DNA of 64,000 bases, taken from Pleomorphomonas sp. JP5. GTDB lineage: Bacteria; Pseudomonadota; Alphaproteobacteria; Rhizobiales; Pleomorphomonadaceae. The position numbers and the translations under genes are program-made. This document shows positions 26,716 through 35,661 of the stretch, piece after piece. The stretch is from NCBI RefSeq assembly GCF_023721815.1, contig NZ_JAMDLI010000001.1:124001-188000 (forward strand). The letters are read 5' to 3'. Each line of letters begins with the position of its first letter. The first letter of the stretch is position 1. The notes beneath the pieces were generated by a model. The model searched no databases. It worked only from the letters and a program-made list of their open reading frames with translations, and was not told where the DNA came from.

Positions 26716-27434
26716 GCCGTTCGGGCCTCAGCGATGATACGCGGCACGGTCAGCTGCGGCTGTTTGCCGGTGATCGCGATCCGGCCGAATACGAAGCCTG
26801 GATGGCGGCGATTCGGGGCGCCGAAGCGATTCTTTTCGCCTCGGCGCAACCGGTCGGCGCCGATGAGCTTGCCGAACGCCTGGCGCCCGGCACCGACGTG
26901 CCCCAGGTGTTGGCCGATCTCCGTACCATCTACGCGTCTCGGGGAGTGAACCTCGTCGAAGTCGCCGGAAAGTGGATGTTCCGGACGGCGCCAGACCTTG
27001 CTCACCTGCTGACACGGGAACAGGTTGAACCGAAGAAGCTGTCGCGCGCGGCGTTGGAAACGCTGGCCATCATCGCCTACCATCAGCCTGTTACCAGGGC
27101 CGAGATCGAGGAAATACGCGGCGTATCCACCAACAAGGGGACCCTCGACGTTCTGATGGAAACCGGTTGGATCAGGATGCGTGGTCGCCGCCGTACGCCT
27201 GGACGTCCGCTCACCTATGGCACGACCGAGGCCTTCCTGGTCCATTTCGGCCTCGACGCGGTCACCGATCTTCCCGGTGTCGATGACCTCAAGGCGGCCG
27301 GATTCCTGGAGGGGGCGGTGCCGCCTGGCTTCCGCGTTCCGGTTCCCAATGCATCGGATGCGCTGATGCCAGACGAGGACCCCCTGACGGAGCTTGATTT
27401 CCAGGACTACACCCCGCTTCCGCCTGACGAGTGA
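26712..27434 (+). CDS. scpB: Segregation and condensation protein B
   Basis: A 240-residue winged-helix protein that binds the ScpA kleisin as a dimer in the SMC-ScpAB condensin. AAIRGAEAILFASAQPVGADELAERL, RAALETLAIIAYHQPVTRAEIEEIRGV and RRRTPGRPLTYGTTEAFL are the conserved blocks. The last 45 residues are an acidic tail common in alphaproteobacterial members. It overlaps scpA by four bases. tatA follows after 137 bp, so Tat genes may have their own promoter. Confidence 0.93.
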   Translation: MSRSGLSDDTRHGQLRLFAGDRDPAEYEAWMAAIRGAEAILFASAQPVGADELAERLAPGTDVPQVLADLRTIYASRGVNLVEVAGKWMFRTAPDLAHLLTREQVEPKKLSRAALETLAIIAYHQPVTRAEIEEIRGVSTNKGTLDVLMETGWIRMRGRRRTPGRPLTYGTTEAFLVHFGLDAVTDLPGVDDLKAAGFLEGAVPPGFRVPVPNASDALMPDEDPLTELDFQDYTPLPPDE

Positions 27435-27571
27435 GGCGGCCCGACGGCTTCCTCGCTCGCATCTTGAGAATGCCGGAATTCCTTCATAGCTTCATTGCGG
27501 TTTCTTGCGACTAGGCTTTCGTTGTGCAAGAGTGCCGCCCACTTTTGGGCGAGCGCCCTCAGGAGACAAAA

Positions 27572-27769
27572 ATGGGTTCGTTGAGCATCTGGCACTGGTT
27601 GATCGTCTTGGTCGTCGTCCTCGTCCTGTTCGGTGGTCGCGGTAAGATCCCCGAGTTGATGGGTGATTTCGCCAAGGGTATCAAGAACTTCAAGAAGGGG
27701 ATGTCCGAAGACGACGAGACGCCGCCGAAGCCCGTCGAGAACAAGACCGACGACTCTCCGCGAAGCTGA
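27572..27769 (+). CDS. tatA: Sec-independent translocase protein TatA
   Basis: A 65-residue protein with one N-terminal membrane helix ([19 protein letters not shown]). It is followed by the FGxxKIPEL hinge ([22 protein letters not shown]) and an acidic tail. It forms the variable pore element of the twin-arginine translocase. AGGAG at 27561-27565 supports ATG 27572; the upstream in-frame extension is not family-like. The Tat system is directly relevant to this window: HupS carries a Tat signal. Confidence 0.95.
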   Translation: MGSLSIWHWLIVLVVVLVLFGGRGKIPELMGDFAKGIKNFKKGMSEDDETPPKPVENKTDDSPRS

Positions 27770-27846
27770 TCGATCTTCGCAATCTGGTTCTTTTCGGGGT
27801 GTCGTGCCTGAGGGCGCGGTGACCGCCGACGGCGGGCGTGTGAACG

Positions 27847-28356
27847 ATGTTTGAAGTCGGCTGGACGGAAATCCTGATGATCGCCATCGTGGCGCTTATC
27901 GTCTTTCCCACGAAGGATTTGCCGCGCCTGCTCAGGACCGTCGGTCAAGTGGTGGGCAAGGCGCGGCGCATGGCGGGCGACATGCAGGCGCAGTTCGGTC
28001 AGGCGCTGCGCGAGGCCGAGAGAGAGGCCGATCTGAGCGACATCAAGAGCAGCATTCAGAACGCCAATCCTCTGACCGACCTCAAGAAGACCTTCGATCC
28101 CGTTCGTACCCTCGGCGACGATCTGAAGAAATCGATGACCGCGCCAATCCCGCCGAAGTCGGACGAATCCTCCGCCAGCCCGTCCCTTGTAGACACGCCT
28201 CCAAAAGCGACGGCCGAGGAGGGCGTGGATGCGTCGGTCCCGACGGAGTCGCTTCCTCCGACCGAAGCGTCGCAGACGGCCAACGCAGAGCAACCGGTAG
28301 GTGAACGGGCTTCCGGGACTGCCGCCTCTGACGAAAAGAGCGGGAGCGTGGCATGA
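27847..28356 (+). CDS. tatB: Sec-independent translocase protein TatB
   Basis: A 169-residue protein with the TatB N-terminus MFEVGWTEILMIAIVALIVF, which includes the conserved Glu at position 8. It is followed by the amphipathic region KDLPRLLRTVGQVVGKARRMAGDMQAQF. The C-terminal 70 residues are a low-complexity Pro/Ser/Ala-rich tail of variable kind. TatB with TatC forms the signal-peptide receptor of the Tat translocase. It overlaps tatC by four bases, so the two are translationally coupled. Confidence 0.95.
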   Translation: MFEVGWTEILMIAIVALIVFPTKDLPRLLRTVGQVVGKARRMAGDMQAQFGQALREAEREADLSDIKSSIQNANPLTDLKKTFDPVRTLGDDLKKSMTAPIPPKSDESSASPSLVDTPPKATAEEGVDASVPTESLPPTEASQTANAEQPVGERASGTAASDEKSGSVA

Positions 28357-29153
28357 CGACCAAGGATGAAGACGACGAGATCGAGTCGTCCAAGGCTCCT
28401 CTCATCGAGCATCTCGCCGAGCTGCGTTCCCGCCTTCTCAAGTCGGTGGTCGCGATACTCGTTTGCTTCCTGCTTTGCTTCTTCTTTGCTCACGACATTT
28501 TCAATGTCCTGGTCATCCCCTACGAGCGCGCGGCTGGTGAAGCGCAGAACGTGCGGCTGATCTATACGGCGCCGCAGGAGTATTTCTTCACGCAGCTCAA
28601 GCTTGCTCTGTTCGGCGCCCTGTTCATCGCGTTCCCGGTCATCGCCAACCAGATCTACATGTTCGTGGCTCCGGGCCTCTACAAGCACGAGCGACAGGCC
28701 TTCTTGCCCTTTCTCGTCGCAACGCCGATTCTTTTCCTGCTTGGCGCGCTGATGGTGTTCTTCTTCGTGATGCCGGCCATCATGATGTTTTTCATGTCGA
28801 TGCAGCAGGCCGGCGGCAATGGACAGGCGGCGATCGAGCTATTGCCCAAGGTGTCGGAGTACCTGGGGCTGATCATGACTTTGATCTTCGCCTTTGGCAT
28901 CGTTTTTCAGTTGCCGGTGGTGCTGACGCTGCTCGGCCGTGTGGGGGTCGTCACCGAAGCCGGGCTGAAATCGTGGCGTCGCTATGCCATCCTGCTGTCC
29001 TTCGTCGTGGCAGCCATTCTGACGCCGCCCGATCCGATGAGCCAAATCCTGCTTGCGGTTCCGACGATGCTTCTCTACGAAGTGTCCATCATTGCCGTCA
29101 GGTACATCAACAAGCGCGGCGAGTCCCGGGACGTCTCCACCACCGAAGGCTGA
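28353..29153 (+). CDS. tatC: Sec-independent translocase protein TatC
   Basis: A 266-residue, six-helix receptor of the twin-arginine translocase. The N-terminal cytoplasmic APLIEHLAELRSRLLKS contains the conserved ELRSR segment that contacts signal peptides. YTAPQEYFFTQLKLALFGALF, the periplasmic/TM FVAPGLYKHERQAFLPF, and the C-terminal AAILTPPDPMSQILLAVPTMLLYE segments are typical. It is the last gene of tatABC and is followed 39 bp later by serS. Confidence 0.97.
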   Translation: MTTKDEDDEIESSKAPLIEHLAELRSRLLKSVVAILVCFLLCFFFAHDIFNVLVIPYERAAGEAQNVRLIYTAPQEYFFTQLKLALFGALFIAFPVIANQIYMFVAPGLYKHERQAFLPFLVATPILFLLGALMVFFFVMPAIMMFFMSMQQAGGNGQAAIELLPKVSEYLGLIMTLIFAFGIVFQLPVVLTLLGRVGVVTEAGLKSWRRYAILLSFVVAAILTPPDPMSQILLAVPTMLLYEVSIIAVRYINKRGESRDVSTTEG

Positions 29154-29192
29154 TGCGAGGGCTCCGGCGGACGTGCCGCGCGGGGAAAGCCA

Positions 29193-30488
29193 ATGCTCGA
29201 CATCAAGTGGATTCGCGACAATCCGGAAGCCCTGAAGCACGCCTTGATGCGGCGCGGCCAGTCGGCGGACATCGCCGAAGCCACCGTCTCGGAGACTATT
29301 CGTCTCGACGACGCGCGCCGGGCCAATATCAAGTCTCTTCAGGAGGCGCAGGAACGCCGCAACGCTGCGTCCAAGGAAATCGGCAAGGCCAAGGCCAGCA
29401 AGGACGAAGGCCGCGCCGCTGAACTGATGGAAGAGGTCGCGCGCATCAAGTCGTTCATTCAGGACGGCGAAGCGAAGGAGCGCGAGCTCGACGCCGCCCT
29501 TGATGACGCGCTGTCGGTGATTCCCAACTCACCGCTTGAAGATGTGCCCGATGGTCCGGACGAAAGCGCCAACGTCGAGCATCACCGTTTTGGCGAACCT
29601 CGCCAGTTCAACTGGGCGAAGGAGCATTTCGAGCTTGGCGAAGGGCTTGGAATGATGGATTTCGAGCGAGCGGCCAAGCTGGCTGGCGCCCGCTTCACCG
29701 TGGTGAAGAGCCATTTGGCCCGCCTTGAGCGCGCGCTCGGTCAGTTCATGATCAACCTGCATACCATCGAGCATGGCTACACGGAGGTGATTCCACCTCT
29801 GATGGTGCGCGACGAGGTGATGTACGGCACCGGTCAGTTGCCGAAGTTCTCCGAAGACCTCTTCAAGACGACCGACGGCCGCTGGCTGATCCCGACGGCC
29901 GAGGTGCCGCTGACCAATCTCGTCCGTGAAGAGATCCTGGAAGAGAAGGACCTGCCGCTGCGTTTTACGGCGCTGACGCCGTGCTTCCGTTCCGAAGCCG
30001 GTTCAGCCGGCCGCGACGTGCGCGGCATGCTGCGCCAGCATCAGTTCAACAAGGTCGAGCTTGTTTCCATAACGGCCCAGGAAAAGTCGATCGAAGAGCA
30101 CGAACGCATGCTTGCCTGCGCTGAAGAAGTGCTGAAGCGCCTCGGGCTTGCCTATCGCGTCGTGACGCTTTGCACCGGCGACATGGGCTTCGGCAGTCGC
30201 AAGACCTACGATATCGAGGTTTGGCTACCTGGTCAGAAGAGGTTCCGTGAGATCTCTTCCTGCTCGGTCTGCGGCGACTTCCAGGGGCGGCGCATGAATG
30301 CCCGCTACCGTCCGACGGGTGAGCCCAAGGGCACTCGCTTCGTGCATACGCTCAACGGCTCCGGCGTCGCCGTCGGCCGCGCTCTCATTGCCGTCATGGA
30401 GACCTGGCAGAACGAGGATGGCTCGGTGACGGTTCCAGATGTGCTGCTGCCTCTGATGGGTGGCGTCACACGCCTCGAGAAAGCTTGA
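29193..30488 (+). CDS. serS: Seryl-tRNA synthetase
   Basis: Class II synthetase of 431 residues. The N-terminal coiled-coil arm that grips the long variable arm of tRNA-Ser spans about residues 30-105 (rich in Ala, Glu, Lys). The class II motifs are present: motif 2 in [25 protein letters not shown] and motif 3 near the end in [39 protein letters not shown] is typical of SerRS. GGGGAAAG precedes ATG 29193. It also charges tRNA-Sec where selenocysteine is used, but no sel genes are visible here. Confidence 0.97.
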   Translation: MLDIKWIRDNPEALKHALMRRGQSADIAEATVSETIRLDDARRANIKSLQEAQERRNAASKEIGKAKASKDEGRAAELMEEVARIKSFIQDGEAKERELDAALDDALSVIPNSPLEDVPDGPDESANVEHHRFGEPRQFNWAKEHFELGEGLGMMDFERAAKLAGARFTVVKSHLARLERALGQFMINLHTIEHGYTEVIPPLMVRDEVMYGTGQLPKFSEDLFKTTDGRWLIPTAEVPLTNLVREEILEEKDLPLRFTALTPCFRSEAGSAGRDVRGMLRQHQFNKVELVSITAQEKSIEEHERMLACAEEVLKRLGLAYRVVTLCTGDMGFGSRKTYDIEVWLPGQKRFREISSCSVCGDFQGRRMNARYRPTGEPKGTRFVHTLNGSGVAVGRALIAVMETWQNEDGSVTVPDVLLPLMGGVTRLEKA

Positions 30489-30510
30489 AACTGAAACGGA
30501 AGGCCCGGCA

Positions 30511-31266
30511 ATGCGCATCCTGATTTCCAACGATGACGGTATTCATGCGCCGGGCCTCGTGGCGCTTGAAAACATTGCCCGCGCGCTCAGTGACGATGTC
30601 TGGGTGGTCGCCCCTGAAACGGATCAGTCCGGCTTCGCTCATTCGCTGACGCTGCACGACCCGCTCCGGGCGCGAAAGATCGACGAACGCCGTTTCGCCG
30701 TGCGCGGCACGCCGACCGACTGCGTCATCATGGGCGTTCGTCACATCATGCCGGACCGCCCGGATCTCGTGTTGTCGGGTGTCAATGCCGGTACGAACAT
30801 GGCAGACGACGTCACTTATTCGGGAACCGTCGCTTGCGCCATTGAGGCAACACTGCTCGGCATACCCGCAGTCGCCTTGAGCCAGGCCCACGAGGACTTC
30901 GTTGGGCGCATCCCCTTCGAGACCGCAGAGGCCCTGGGGCCGGACATCCTGCGAAAGCTGACGGGGCAGGGGATTGCCCACGGCACTTTCATCAACGTCA
31001 ACTTCCCCAACTGTCATCCGTCCGAAGTAGCTGGCATCGAGGTAACTCGGCAGGGGAACTTCGCCTACGACCATGGCATCGACGTGGAGAAGCGAATCGA
31101 CGCGCGCAACAAGCCCTATTACTGGCTGACTTTCCGGCGCGGCGAGATGTTGTGCGCACAGGGAACCGACGCGTTTGCGATTTCTCGCAACAAGGTCTCC
31201 GTCAGCCCGCTCCGCCTCGACCTGACGGATATGGCGACCATGGAGAAACTTCAGGCCTTGTTCTGA
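30511..31266 (+). CDS. surE: 5'/3'-nucleotidase SurE
   Basis: A 251-residue metal-dependent phosphatase acting on nucleoside monophosphates and short polyphosphates. [16 protein letters not shown] gives the metal ligands D8 and D9. [22 protein letters not shown] carries the conserved Asn and the catalytic loop, and [19 protein letters not shown] is the family block. The start is ATG 30511, which makes the usual MRIL N-terminus. It lies 22 bp after serS and is followed by pcm, the classical surE-pcm pair of the stationary-phase survival locus. Confidence 0.95.
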   Translation: MRILISNDDGIHAPGLVALENIARALSDDVWVVAPETDQSGFAHSLTLHDPLRARKIDERRFAVRGTPTDCVIMGVRHIMPDRPDLVLSGVNAGTNMADDVTYSGTVACAIEATLLGIPAVALSQAHEDFVGRIPFETAEALGPDILRKLTGQGIAHGTFINVNFPNCHPSEVAGIEVTRQGNFAYDHGIDVEKRIDARNKPYYWLTFRRGEMLCAQGTDAFAISRNKVSVSPLRLDLTDMATMEKLQALF

Positions 31267-31358
31267 TCGAAACTCTTTTTCAAGGCTGTTCGTCTTACTT
31301 TTGACACCTCGGTCATAAATGCAGCGTCGCAACTCATGTTTTGCGGCATTGCGAGAGA

Positions 31359-32018
31359 ATGGTGTCGATGAGGCCTTTCGAGCCGGACAAGGTGGCGATC
31401 GCGGAGCTGACGATGAAGCTCCGCGGGATGGGTGTCACCGATACCCGGCTGTTGCGCGCCCTTGAGCTCGTTCCGCGTCGTATGTTCGTGGCGGCTTCCC
31501 ATCAGGCGAGCGCCTACCTCGATCGATCATTGCCCATCGAATGCGGGCAAACCATCAATGCCCCCTCCACCGTGGCCCTTATGGTGTCCGCGCTCGCCGT
31601 CGAGCCTAATGACAGAGTGCTCGAGGTCGGCTGTGGCTCAGGCTTTCAAGCTGCCATTCTCGCCCACCTCGCCGCGCAAGTGGTGACGATGGACAGGTTC
31701 CGAAGCCTTATCGATATCGCCGAGGACCGCCTGTCGGCTCTGAGGCTATCCAACGTCATCACCCTTCTTGGTGATGGCCTTGAGGGTTTTACGCGCCACG
31801 CGCCCTATAATCGCATCCTCGTCGACGGAGCCGTCGAGAAGGTGCCGACGGCGCTCCTCGATCAACTCGCCGACAGGGGGATTCTGGTCGCCCCTGTAGG
31901 AGTTGGCCACACCCAGACGCTGGTGCGAATCTCTCGCGATGGGCGTCTGTTCCACCGGGCCGAGCTCGGCGCGATCCGGCAGTTCCCACTAAGGGAAGGT
32001 GTGGCTCGAAGGCTGTGA
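31359..32018 (+). CDS. pcm: Protein-L-isoaspartate O-methyltransferase
   Basis: Repairs aged proteins by methylating L-isoaspartyl residues with S-adenosylmethionine. RMFVAASHQASAYLDRSLPIECGQTINAP is the family segment for substrate recognition, and DRVLEVGCGSGFQAAILAHL is SAM-binding motif I. Length 219 residues (208 in E. coli). The start is either ATG 31359 or ATG 31368; GAGAG just upstream fits both poorly. It follows surE by about 90 bp, the usual gene pair. A further in-frame AUG at 31341 is less likely. Confidence 0.92.
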   Translation: MVSMRPFEPDKVAIAELTMKLRGMGVTDTRLLRALELVPRRMFVAASHQASAYLDRSLPIECGQTINAPSTVALMVSALAVEPNDRVLEVGCGSGFQAAILAHLAAQVVTMDRFRSLIDIAEDRLSALRLSNVITLLGDGLEGFTRHAPYNRILVDGAVEKVPTALLDQLADRGILVAPVGVGHTQTLVRISRDGRLFHRAELGAIRQFPLREGVARRL

Positions 32019-32181
32019 GTCCCGATGCTCGGGCTGCGCTCGTTCACCGAAAGTCTTGAGGAAATCCGCCGTTTTCCCTGGGTCCAGGGTGTGCTCGACG
32101 CCTGACATTTTGTCGCTTTAAGCCTTTATCAACGTTACTGCGGCTTAATCATTACAGTTGAAGTCGAGCAGGCGAGACCTG

Positions 32182-33453
32182 ATGACCATGAGTAACCTAG
32201 CGATCTGCCGGACCTCCCGCTTACTGGCCCAGGTTGCCGCCGTTGCCATTCTGGCCGGCTTTTCGGCCGGCTGCAGCGGCGACGTCAGCCGTTTCGGAAA
32301 TGTGTTTGCCGAGACGGACAATCAGGACCAGATCATTGGGCGCGCCGATCCGATGCCCACCGGATCTATAAACGCCCAGGCGACCTATGCGCAGCCCGCC
32401 TATGCGCAACCGGCCTACCCGCAGCAGACTTATGCCGCGCCGGCCCCCACCTATCCCTCCGCAGGGGCCGTGTCCTCCAACACCTTGCCGCCTGCGCCGG
32501 GCGCCGTGGTCAACAACGGCGCCTACGTTCGCCCGAACCAGACCGCGTCGCTGCCCGCAACGGGGACGGCTCCCAGCACCCAGCCGTGGACGCCTTCGAA
32601 CGGGACCGCCGTCATGGTGAAGCCGGGCGATACCGTGCAGGTGCTCGCTCGCCGTTATGGCGTCGCCGAGTCGTCTCTGCTTGCCGCCAATGGACTTGTC
32701 GCTGGCGCTCCGCTGACTCCCGGCCAGAACATCGTCATCCCTGCTTATGGGCAACAGAGCGCGGCCGCCGCCGCTGCAACGGCGCCCGGCCCCCAGATTA
32801 TTGGTCAGCTTCCCCCGGTAAAGCCACCTGCGCCGAAGTCGGTCTCGAGCGAAGTGGCTGCGGCCGTTCCGGGCAAGCCGGCTCCCGTCAAGACCACCAA
32901 CGTCGCCATGGCGTCTGGCACAACGGCAACGGACGCCAAGCCTGGGCTGCTGCCGCCCTCCGGCAACACACCCGGTCAGCAAACCAACCGGCAAGTCGCA
33001 GCGCTGGCGCCCAGCCAGAGCCAGCCGAGCGCCAAGACCGCCACGCCGACTTCATCCGGAGTGGAGAGCGCTGCCGACGGCAGTTTCCGCTGGCCGGTGC
33101 GCGGTCGGGTCATTTCCGCTTTCGGCGTCAAGCCAGGCGGCGAGCGCAATGACGGCATCAACATCGAGGTGCCCGAGGGGACGCCGATCAAGGCGGCCGA
33201 GGGTGGTCAGGTGATTTATGCCGGCAACGAACTGAAAGGCTTTGGCAACTTGGTGCTGGTGAAGCACCCCAACGGCTTCGTGTCGGCTTATGCTCACGCC
33301 AGCGAAGTGCTGGTCCAGCGTGGAGACAGCATCCTGCGCGGTCAGACCATCGCCAAGGTTGGCGCCACCGGCAATGTCAGCCGGCCGCAGCTGCACTTCG
33401 AAATCCGCAATGGCAATCGTCCGGTCGATCCGCTTCCCTATCTCAGTGGCTGA
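32182..33453 (+). CDS. NlpD-like LysM + degenerate M23 (LytM) protein, probable amidase activator
   Basis: The protein of about 423 residues starts with a signal peptide ending in AGFSAGC, an imperfect lipobox. A repetitive Tyr-Ala-Gln-Pro stretch (YAQPAYAQPAYPQ) follows. A LysM domain (about 141-191, MVKPGDTVQVLARRYGV) binds peptidoglycan, and an M23/LytM domain lies at about 300-423. In the M23 domain, the zinc ligands are replaced: the HxxxD motif reads N323-D-G-I-N327 and the HxH motif reads Q403-L-H405. It should therefore not cut peptidoglycan itself but activate a cell-wall amidase during division, like E. coli NlpD. ATG 32182 or 32188 is the start. Its surE-pcm-nlpD placement is the same as in E. 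coli, supporting the assignment. Confidence 0.88.
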   Translation: MTMSNLAICRTSRLLAQVAAVAILAGFSAGCSGDVSRFGNVFAETDNQDQIIGRADPMPTGSINAQATYAQPAYAQPAYPQQTYAAPAPTYPSAGAVSSNTLPPAPGAVVNNGAYVRPNQTASLPATGTAPSTQPWTPSNGTAVMVKPGDTVQVLARRYGVAESSLLAANGLVAGAPLTPGQNIVIPAYGQQSAAAAAATAPGPQIIGQLPPVKPPAPKSVSSEVAAAVPGKPAPVKTTNVAMASGTTATDAKPGLLPPSGNTPGQQTNRQVAALAPSQSQPSAKTATPTSSGVESAADGSFRWPVRGRVISAFGVKPGGERNDGINIEVPEGTPIKAAEGGQVIYAGNELKGFGNLVLVKHPNGFVSAYAHASEVLVQRGDSILRGQTIAKVGATGNVSRPQLHFEIRNGNRPVDPLPYLSG

Positions 33454-33487
33454 CGGATCGTCGGTACAGACAGCACATTTCCTTTCA

Positions 33488-33515
33488 CCGGCGGCTTTGG
33501 CCGCCGGCTCTTTAT
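33488..33515 (+). terminator. Rho-independent terminator after the nlpD-like gene
   Basis: Perfect 8-bp stem CCGGCGGC/GCCGCCGG with loop TTTG, followed by CTCTTTA. It lies 35 bp downstream of the stop and could also serve the convergent lipoprotein gene less well. Confidence 0.7.
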
Positions 33516-33537
33516 GCGCGACGAGGCGCCAGAGGTA

Positions 33538-34017
33538 TCAGCGCCAGTCTCGCGGAATCACCCTTTCGTCCTCAGTGACGCAGGCAAGCGAAGCGGCTGG
33601 TGCCTGATTGTCGCGGCCGGCCATATAGGCAGCGCCGGCATCGTCCCCGCAGATCGGCTTTGCGATCACTTCATATCCGGCCCGGCGAAGGCATCCACCG
33701 ATATAGCGCTCCCGCAACTCGGCATTGACGTCCTTGGTGTGGCTGCTGCCGGGATAGACGAATCCGCCGGTTCTCCGGCAGTAACGGCGACCGCTCTCCG
33801 GGTCTTCCCGGCATTCGGTGAATCCCGGCCTGTACTCTGGTGGCCGAATGACCGTGACCATGGCCTGCGGGATTTTCTCAAGCGACTCGATGCGGCACTG
33901 GTCCGCCGCCGCTTGCCGGTCCGCGAAACTCGATCCTGCTTTGTAGACGACAGGCACCGGTGACGACACGCAACCCGCGAGCAGGGCGAGCGCGCCCAAC
34001 GCAACGACACGCCTCAT
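33538..34017 (-). CDS. Small putative lipoprotein with paired cysteines
   Basis: A 159-residue protein whose N-terminus MRRVVALGALALLAGC is a perfect lipoprotein signal with lipobox LAGC and lipidated C16. The mature part has further cysteines (ADQCRIES, FTECRED, RRYCRRTGG, GGCLRRAGYEV, KPICGDD) that could form periplasmic disulfides. GGAGGAGA upstream supports the start at 34017. I do not recognise a characterised family; RYIGGCLRRAGYE resembles the C-terminal part of small alphaproteobacterial envelope lipoproteins. It is convergent with the nlpD-like gene, 25 bp downstream of the DUF815 gene on the same strand. Confidence 0.75.
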   Translation of the reverse strand: MRRVVALGALALLAGCVSSPVPVVYKAGSSFADRQAAADQCRIESLEKIPQAMVTVIRPPEYRPGFTECREDPESGRRYCRRTGGFVYPGSSHTKDVNAELRERYIGGCLRRAGYEVIAKPICGDDAGAAYMAGRDNQAPAASLACVTEDERVIPRDWR

Positions 34018-34042
34018 CTCGATTCTCCTCCCATACCATCGG

Positions 34043-34927
34043 TCAGGCGCCGAGCCTAAGCCTACCGGCAAGGTCTTGGACGTACTGCCAGGCGACTCGG
34101 CCCGATCTCGCACCCCGCGTCCGCTCCCATTCTAGAGCTTCCGCTCGGAGAACATCCATGTCGATTTCCAGTTCCAGTGCTGCGACGTACCCGCGCACCA
34201 TCTCAAGATAATCGTCCTGTGAGCAGTTATGAAAGCCAACCCACAGACCAAAGCGGTCGGACAACGACACTTTCTCCTCCACCGCTTCGCCGGGGTTGAT
34301 CGCCGTTGCGCGCTCGTTCTCCATCATTTCGCGTGGCAGAAGATGGCGGCGGTTGGATGTGGCGTAGAACACGACATTGTCAGGCCTTCCTTCGATGCCG
34401 CCTTCCAGCACGGCCTTGAGCGACTTGTAGGATGTGTCCCCGTGGTCGAAGGAGAGATCGTCACAGAACAGGATGAAGCGATGGCGGCTGTCGCGCAGCA
34501 ACTTCATCAGGGCGGGGAGACTCTCGATGTCCTCCCTGTGGATCTCGATCAGCTTGACCGGTGTGAAGCCGGCGCGGTCGGCGAGGCGCTGATTGACCTC
34601 GGCCTGGGACGCTTTCACCAGTGAAGACTTGCCCATGCCGCGAGCGCCCCAGAGAAGGACGTTGTTGGCCGGCAGGCCACGCGCGAAGCGCTCGGTGTTG
34701 GCGACGATCATGTCGCGGTGGCGATCAATGCCTTTGAGAAGACCAATGTCGACCCGGTTGACTCGCTGGACCGGTTGCAGCGAGGCCGGGTCGGCGACGA
34801 ACACGAATGCGTCGCTCGCGTCGAAATCGGGTGTGCCCGGCGCCGCGGGCGCCAGCCGCTCAAGAAGGTCGGCGATGCGCTCCAGATGGGCGTTCAGTGT
34901 TTCTATGGGGGAAGCGCTCACGTCCAT
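34043..34927 (-). CDS. DUF815 AAA-type ATP-binding protein
   Basis: A 294-residue cytoplasmic P-loop ATPase. Walker A is GARGMGKSS and Walker B is in RFILFCDDLSFD. A sensor-like segment VVFYATSNRRHLLPREMM and an arginine-rich SLSDRFGLWVGF follow. This is the DUF815 family, related to DnaA-type and IstB-type AAA proteins, whose role is not established. It is common in Rhizobiales beside yajC-secDF in the opposite direction, as here. Any link to protein export is by position only. Confidence 0.85.
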   Translation of the reverse strand: MDVSASPIETLNAHLERIADLLERLAPAAPGTPDFDASDAFVFVADPASLQPVQRVNRVDIGLLKGIDRHRDMIVANTERFARGLPANNVLLWGARGMGKSSLVKASQAEVNQRLADRAGFTPVKLIEIHREDIESLPALMKLLRDSRHRFILFCDDLSFDHGDTSYKSLKAVLEGGIEGRPDNVVFYATSNRRHLLPREMMENERATAINPGEAVEEKVSLSDRFGLWVGFHNCSQDDYLEMVRGYVAALELEIDMDVLRAEALEWERTRGARSGRVAWQYVQDLAGRLRLGA

Positions 34928-35239
34928 GCTCCTATGTCCCGCTTGCTCACGCCTGGGCTTGTGTCTGTGTACCGCGCGGTACTCCCTAACTTTCTCTAGC
35001 CCTCCCAGTGCCTCGATGCAAACCAGCGGCGACCGTTTCCGGTACGCTTTGCCGCAAATCCTGCCGGAGACTACCTAGACATGCCGGTCAGGACGCCGAG
35101 GTGCATAGCTTTGGTTTGCAAAGTCCTTCGGCCTAGGTATATTCCGGCCACTTTCGAGTGGGCTGATACCCGCTCCTCGATGTCTCAATGCCTCGTCGGT
35201 CCGGCTCGCGGGCGGTGGCAGGCCAATGGAGTTGACCTG
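34928..35239. other. Divergent intergenic region, DUF815 gene / yajC
   Basis: These 312 bases have no convincing gene. A likely sigma-70 promoter for the yajC-secDF genes lies within it (35116-35143). No promoter was assigned for the DUF815 gene. Confidence 0.5.
35116..35143 (+). promoter_or_regulatory. Candidate sigma-70 promoter for yajC-secDF
   Basis: TTGCAA (35116-35121) and TATATT (35138-35143) are separated by 16 bp, 97 bp upstream of the yajC start. The -10 matches consensus at five of six bases and the -35 at four. Confidence 0.4.
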
Positions 35240-35587
35240 ATGTTCGTGACCCCAGCTTTTGCTCAGGCGACCGGTGCCGCTCCCGGTGGCGCCGACTTCC
35301 TGATCCAGTTCGCACCGTTCATCCTGATTTTCGTCATCATGTATTTCCTGCTCATCCGGCCGCAGCAGCGCAAGGCCAAGGAGCACCGCGACATGCTGAA
35401 GAATCTGCGGCGCGGCGACGTCGTCGTGATGCAGGGTGGCCTGATCGGCAAGATCCTCAAGGTGGTCGATGACAGCGAACTGCTGCTGGATGTCGGCGAC
35501 GGCGCGACCAAGGTTCAGGTCCGCGTTGCCGCCGGCCTCGTCCAGCAGCTTCGCAGCAAGGGCGAGCCGGTCAAGGAAGGCAACTGA
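35240..35587 (+). CDS. yajC: Preprotein translocase subunit YajC
   Basis: A 115-residue inner-membrane protein with one helix (FLIQFAPFILIFVIMYFLLI) followed by RPQQRKAKEHRDMLKNLRRGDVVVMQGGLIGKI, the conserved cytoplasmic core. It is a partner of SecDF. ATG 35240 has GGAG at 35228-35231; the longer frame would add non-family residues. secD follows after 74 bp containing a hairpin. Confidence 0.95.
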   Translation: MFVTPAFAQATGAAPGGADFLIQFAPFILIFVIMYFLLIRPQQRKAKEHRDMLKNLRRGDVVVMQGGLIGKILKVVDDSELLLDVGDGATKVQVRVAAGLVQQLRSKGEPVKEGN

Positions 35588-35611
35588 CCGATCGCTCGAC
35601 ACGACATGGAC

Positions 35612-35637
35612 AGCGGGCAGCACGGTTGCCCGCTTTC
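35612..35637 (+). terminator. Hairpin between yajC and secD, possible attenuator
   Basis: Perfect stem AGCGGGCA/TGCCCGCT with a 7-nt loop, followed by TTTCGG. It has a short T run only, so partial termination or mRNA processing between yajC and secD is more likely than a full stop. Confidence 0.4.
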
Positions 35638-35661
35638 GGCCAATAAGGTCCGAGGCAGCAA

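Noticed and set aside
32025-32105. 26-codon ORF (MLGLRSFTESLEE...) between pcm and the nlpD-like gene
   Set aside because: It has no clear ribosome binding site and no known relative; its length is within chance in GC-rich DNA.
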